64,000 bases of DNA, taken from NCBI GenBank assembly GCA_963693085.1, contig OY856412.1, positions 1,413,094,394 through 1,413,158,393 of the forward strand. Reading direction: 5' to 3'. Numbering within the stretch: position 1 is the stretch's first letter; each line of letters starts with the position of its first letter. The notes under the pieces were generated by a model that was not told the DNA's origin, searched no databases, and was given only the letters and a program-made list of their open reading frames with translations. Positions 61,545-64,000 of this stretch are shown here, one piece after another. Origin of the DNA: Alisma plantago-aquatica. Lineage: Eukaryota > Streptophyta > Magnoliopsida > Alismatales > Alismataceae. Position numbers and translations under genes: made by a program.

Positions 61545-63031
61545 TACTCCCACTTGAACTTAGAGACAATCACCAACGAATCTTATTACAAGTGATCTAA
61601 CATGACCATCATGCTTCTGTAGTAAAAATGCCTTTGTCAAGAGGTCAACAACATTGTTCTCAGTTGGTACTCTGCAAATATTTACATCCCCTCAATGTAC
61701 GATCTCTTGTATGAGATGGAACCACCTTTTTATCTTCTTGGAATGTCGATGTGATCTGGGTTCCTTAGCTTGTGCAATAGCTCCATTGTTACAACAATAT
61801 AGCTCAATTGTGCTACTGGTTCTTGTAACAACCCCAAGTTTAGAGATGAACTTTTAATCCATACAACCTCCTTTGCTATATTTGATGCAAAAATATACTT
61901 GACCTCTATTGTAGAATCAACAATTGTCTCTTACTTGAAACTCTTCCAACTTACATCTCCATTGTTTAGGCTAAACATGAATCCTGATTGTGATATGTAT
62001 CATCTTTGTCAGTTTGGAAGCTTGCTTTGGTGTAACCCTTTACCACCAACTCTTCCTCTCCACTATAGACAAGGAACTAATCCTTAGTTCTTCTCAAGTA
62101 CTTAAGGATGTTTATTATAGCTGTCCAGTGAGCATCACCTGGATTTGACTAATATATGCTCGTCATGCTCAAAGCATATGAGAAATTCAGACAACTACAC
62201 AACATTGCATACATGATTGATCCAATTTATAATGCATATGGATTCATACTCATGTGTTCCCTTTCTTGACAAGAACTGGGACTTTGAGCTTTAGAGATGG
62301 TAACTCCATGTACCATGGGAAGGTTTCCTCTCTTGAGCTCTCCATGTTGAATCACTTCAACACCTTATCAATGTATGTGCTTTGACTTAGTCTAAGACGC
62401 CTTCTAGATCTATCTCTATAAATATTGATCCCCAAAATGTAGGATGCTTCTCCCAAGTCTTTCATAGAAAACATATTTTCCAGCCATGTTTATTACCTTT
62501 TGTAAAATAGGGATGTCATTACCCATCAATAGTATGTCATCTACATACAATATGTGGAATTTTACTATGATCCCACTAAACTTCTTGTACACATAAGGTT
62601 CATCTTCATTTTGAAAAAACCAAACTCTTTGACTGTCTCATCAAAAGAGAAGATTCCACTCTGAGATGCTTGCTTCAATCCATGGATTGACCTTTTTAGC
62701 TTATAGACTTTATTTGCATCCTTTGGATTTATATAACCCTCAGGTGGTGTCATATACACATCCTCAAGAAGATTCCCATTAAGGAATATAGTTTTAAAAT
62801 CCATCTACAAAATCTCATACTCATGATAAGTTGCAATAGCTGCATGATCCTGATGGACTTAACCTTGGCCATTGGAGAAAAGGTTCTGTCATAGTCAACA
62901 CCTTGAATTTGTCTAAAACCCTTTGCAATCAATATGCCCTTATAGGTTTGTACTTTACCATCCATGCCAGTCTTCTTCTTGAAGACCCACTTGCAACCTA
63001 TGGGTTTTACCCCTTTCAGTGGATCCACCAA
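61545..63031 (-). pseudogene. RT: Element J reverse transcriptase and RNase H (broken)
   Basis: Reading leftward from 63031, the minus strand gives KPIGCKWVFKKKTGMDGKV, then an LIAKGFRQIQGVDYD motif and a TFSPMAKVKSIR motif. Next are MDFKTIFLNGNLLEDVYM and PPEGYI..., then KLKRSIHGLKQAS at about 62700-62660. The catalytic YVDD is intact at 62547-62536. All are hallmark copia RT motifs. RNase H should follow at about 62290-61700; there I see only scattered pieces, full of stops. Frameshifts occur at about 62800 and in the downstream part. Confidence 0.88.
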
Positions 63032-64000
63032 GGTCTATACCTTGTTGGTATACATGGATTCCATCTCAGATCTCATGGCCTCAAGCCAATTCTCATACTA
63101 TGGTCCCTCAGTAGCTTCTAGATAGATTCTTAGCTCATCATCTATAACCAAATCACCACCTTCCTGAGTCACGAGATATCCAAACCTCTCATGCTCAAGG
63201 CGTGTCCTATTAGATATATGAGGTACCTGTGTTACTTGAGAAATTTGAGATTCCACAACACTTTGTGATTCTCTTTGTTCCTCTTATACATCTATCAGTT
63301 CAATGTTTTCTTATTGGTATTGAACCTCTTTGAGATCAACTTTCCTCCCTCTGACTCCTTTGAAATAAATTCCTTTTCTAGGAACAACATCTTTGGCAAC
63401 AAACACTTTGCTATCAGATAGGTAATAAAAGTAATATCCTTTAGTCTCCTTAGGATATCCAACAAAATAACATTTATTAGATTTAGGACCAAGATTTTCA
63501 AGTAACATTTTCCTTACATAAGCTTCACATCTCTAAATCTTCATAAGAGACACATTGGGATGTTTCCCACTTCCCATACCATATCTCATATGGTGTCTTT
63601 TGAACCAACTTAGATGGTACTGAGTTTAGTGTAGACGTGATAGTTTCTAGAGTATACCCCCAAAAGGTAGCCAGAAGCTCAGATAAACTCATCATTGATC
63701 ACACCAAGTATAGCAATGTTTGATTCCTTCTTTCTGATACACCATTATGTTGAGGTGTTCTAGGTGGAGTCCATTGAAATACAATCCAATGGGCTCTAAG
63801 AAGGTCCTCAAACTCTTGATCTAAGTATGCTCCACCTCAAATCAGAATGAAGTGCCTTAATTCTTTTCCAAAGATGGTTATGTGCTTCATTCATAAACTC
63901 CTAGAACTTGTCGAGAGTTTTTGAATTATGTTTCATTAGGTAAACATAACTGTATCCACTAAAGTCATCAGTGAAGGTAATGAAGTACTGAGACCCACAT
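63032..64000 (-). pseudogene. INT: Element J integrase (broken, N-terminus beyond window)
   Basis: From the window edge leftward the minus strand reads FTDDFSGYSYVYLMKHNS, with the first catalytic Asp, then an ALHSD stretch with the second. TPPRTPQHNGVSERRNQTL supplies the Glu, followed by an LVQKTPYEIWYGK-like block. At 63508-63311 comes LGPKSNKCYFVGYPKETKGY, the conserved C-terminal copia block. The run from 63300 to 63032 is the variable linker to RT. Several stops and at least one frame change interrupt it. Confidence 0.88.

Larger units (their letters stand above)
60054..64000 (-). mobile_element. Element J: Ty1/copia retrotransposon, partial, minus strand (runs off right edge)
   Basis: An LTR remnant at 60054-61544 resembles the second half of the element I LTR (shared words such as GTGGTGCCTAGTCACACATCA and GAAAGTTGGAGAACA). 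Next comes a reversed polypurine tract ('atactcccacttgaac') and then copia RNase H, RT and integrase in minus-strand order up to the window edge. The first part of the LTR expected from the element I LTR is absent on the left. The simplest reading is that element G inserted into this LTR. That cannot be proven here, because the other side is outside the window. Confidence 0.82.

Noticed and set aside
1..64000. A new defence or biosynthetic gene system
   Set aside because: No such genes were seen on either strand. All recognisable coding sequence is retrotransposon gag-pol or the Athila-type 3' ORF.

Overview
This window reads as repeat-rich nuclear DNA of a flowering plant. It is AT-rich and I find no host gene, rRNA or tRNA. 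Essentially every base can be assigned to a plant-type transposable element: Ty3/gypsy of the Tekay/Del chromovirus and Athila types, Ty1/copia, and one hAT-like DNA element. All coding regions are broken, as expected of old heterochromatic or pericentromeric DNA. I cannot name the species.

The window is a nest of elements. J (copia, minus strand, 60054-64000, running off the right edge) is the outermost visible layer. G (Tekay-type gypsy, plus strand) appears to have inserted into a J LTR. Its internal region is 29700-34517. Its 5' LTR survives in pieces at 7563-8047, 26773-27057 and 28014-29699, and its 3' LTR in pieces at 34518-36559 and 58391-60053. The G 5' LTR was entered by A (gypsy-like, minus, 1-7562, running off the left edge), by B (minus, 8048-26772, arranged LTR-internal-LTR-internal-LTR) and by a hAT-like element (27058-28013). 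The G 3' LTR was entered by H (Athila-type gypsy, plus, 36560-58390). The H integrase was entered by I (copia, minus, 42806-51905). The lineage J > G > H > I is therefore four levels deep.

The boundaries rest on direct evidence. Target-site duplications flank B (CTAAC), the hAT-like element (ATAACATG), H (TATAT) and I (TTATG). Because G has two LTRs, the empty sites of B and of the hAT-like element can be read in the opposite LTR (36301-36305 and 58414-58421). Primer-binding sites fit initiator-Met tRNA in A, B, G and I, and Asp tRNA in H.

G carries gag, protease, RT, RNase H, integrase and a chromodomain-like tail. H carries gag, protease, RT, RNase H and integrase, plus a separate ATHILA-like ORF near its 3' end with its own TATA-like leader. 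Many in-frame stops in G and H sit where Gln, Arg or Trp codons are expected, which suggests cytosine-deamination decay. The most distinctive unexplained structure is short palindrome arrays: TCGATACCATCGA-like in both H LTRs and ahead of the H 3' ORF, and ACCGATCGGTT-like in the I and J LTRs.
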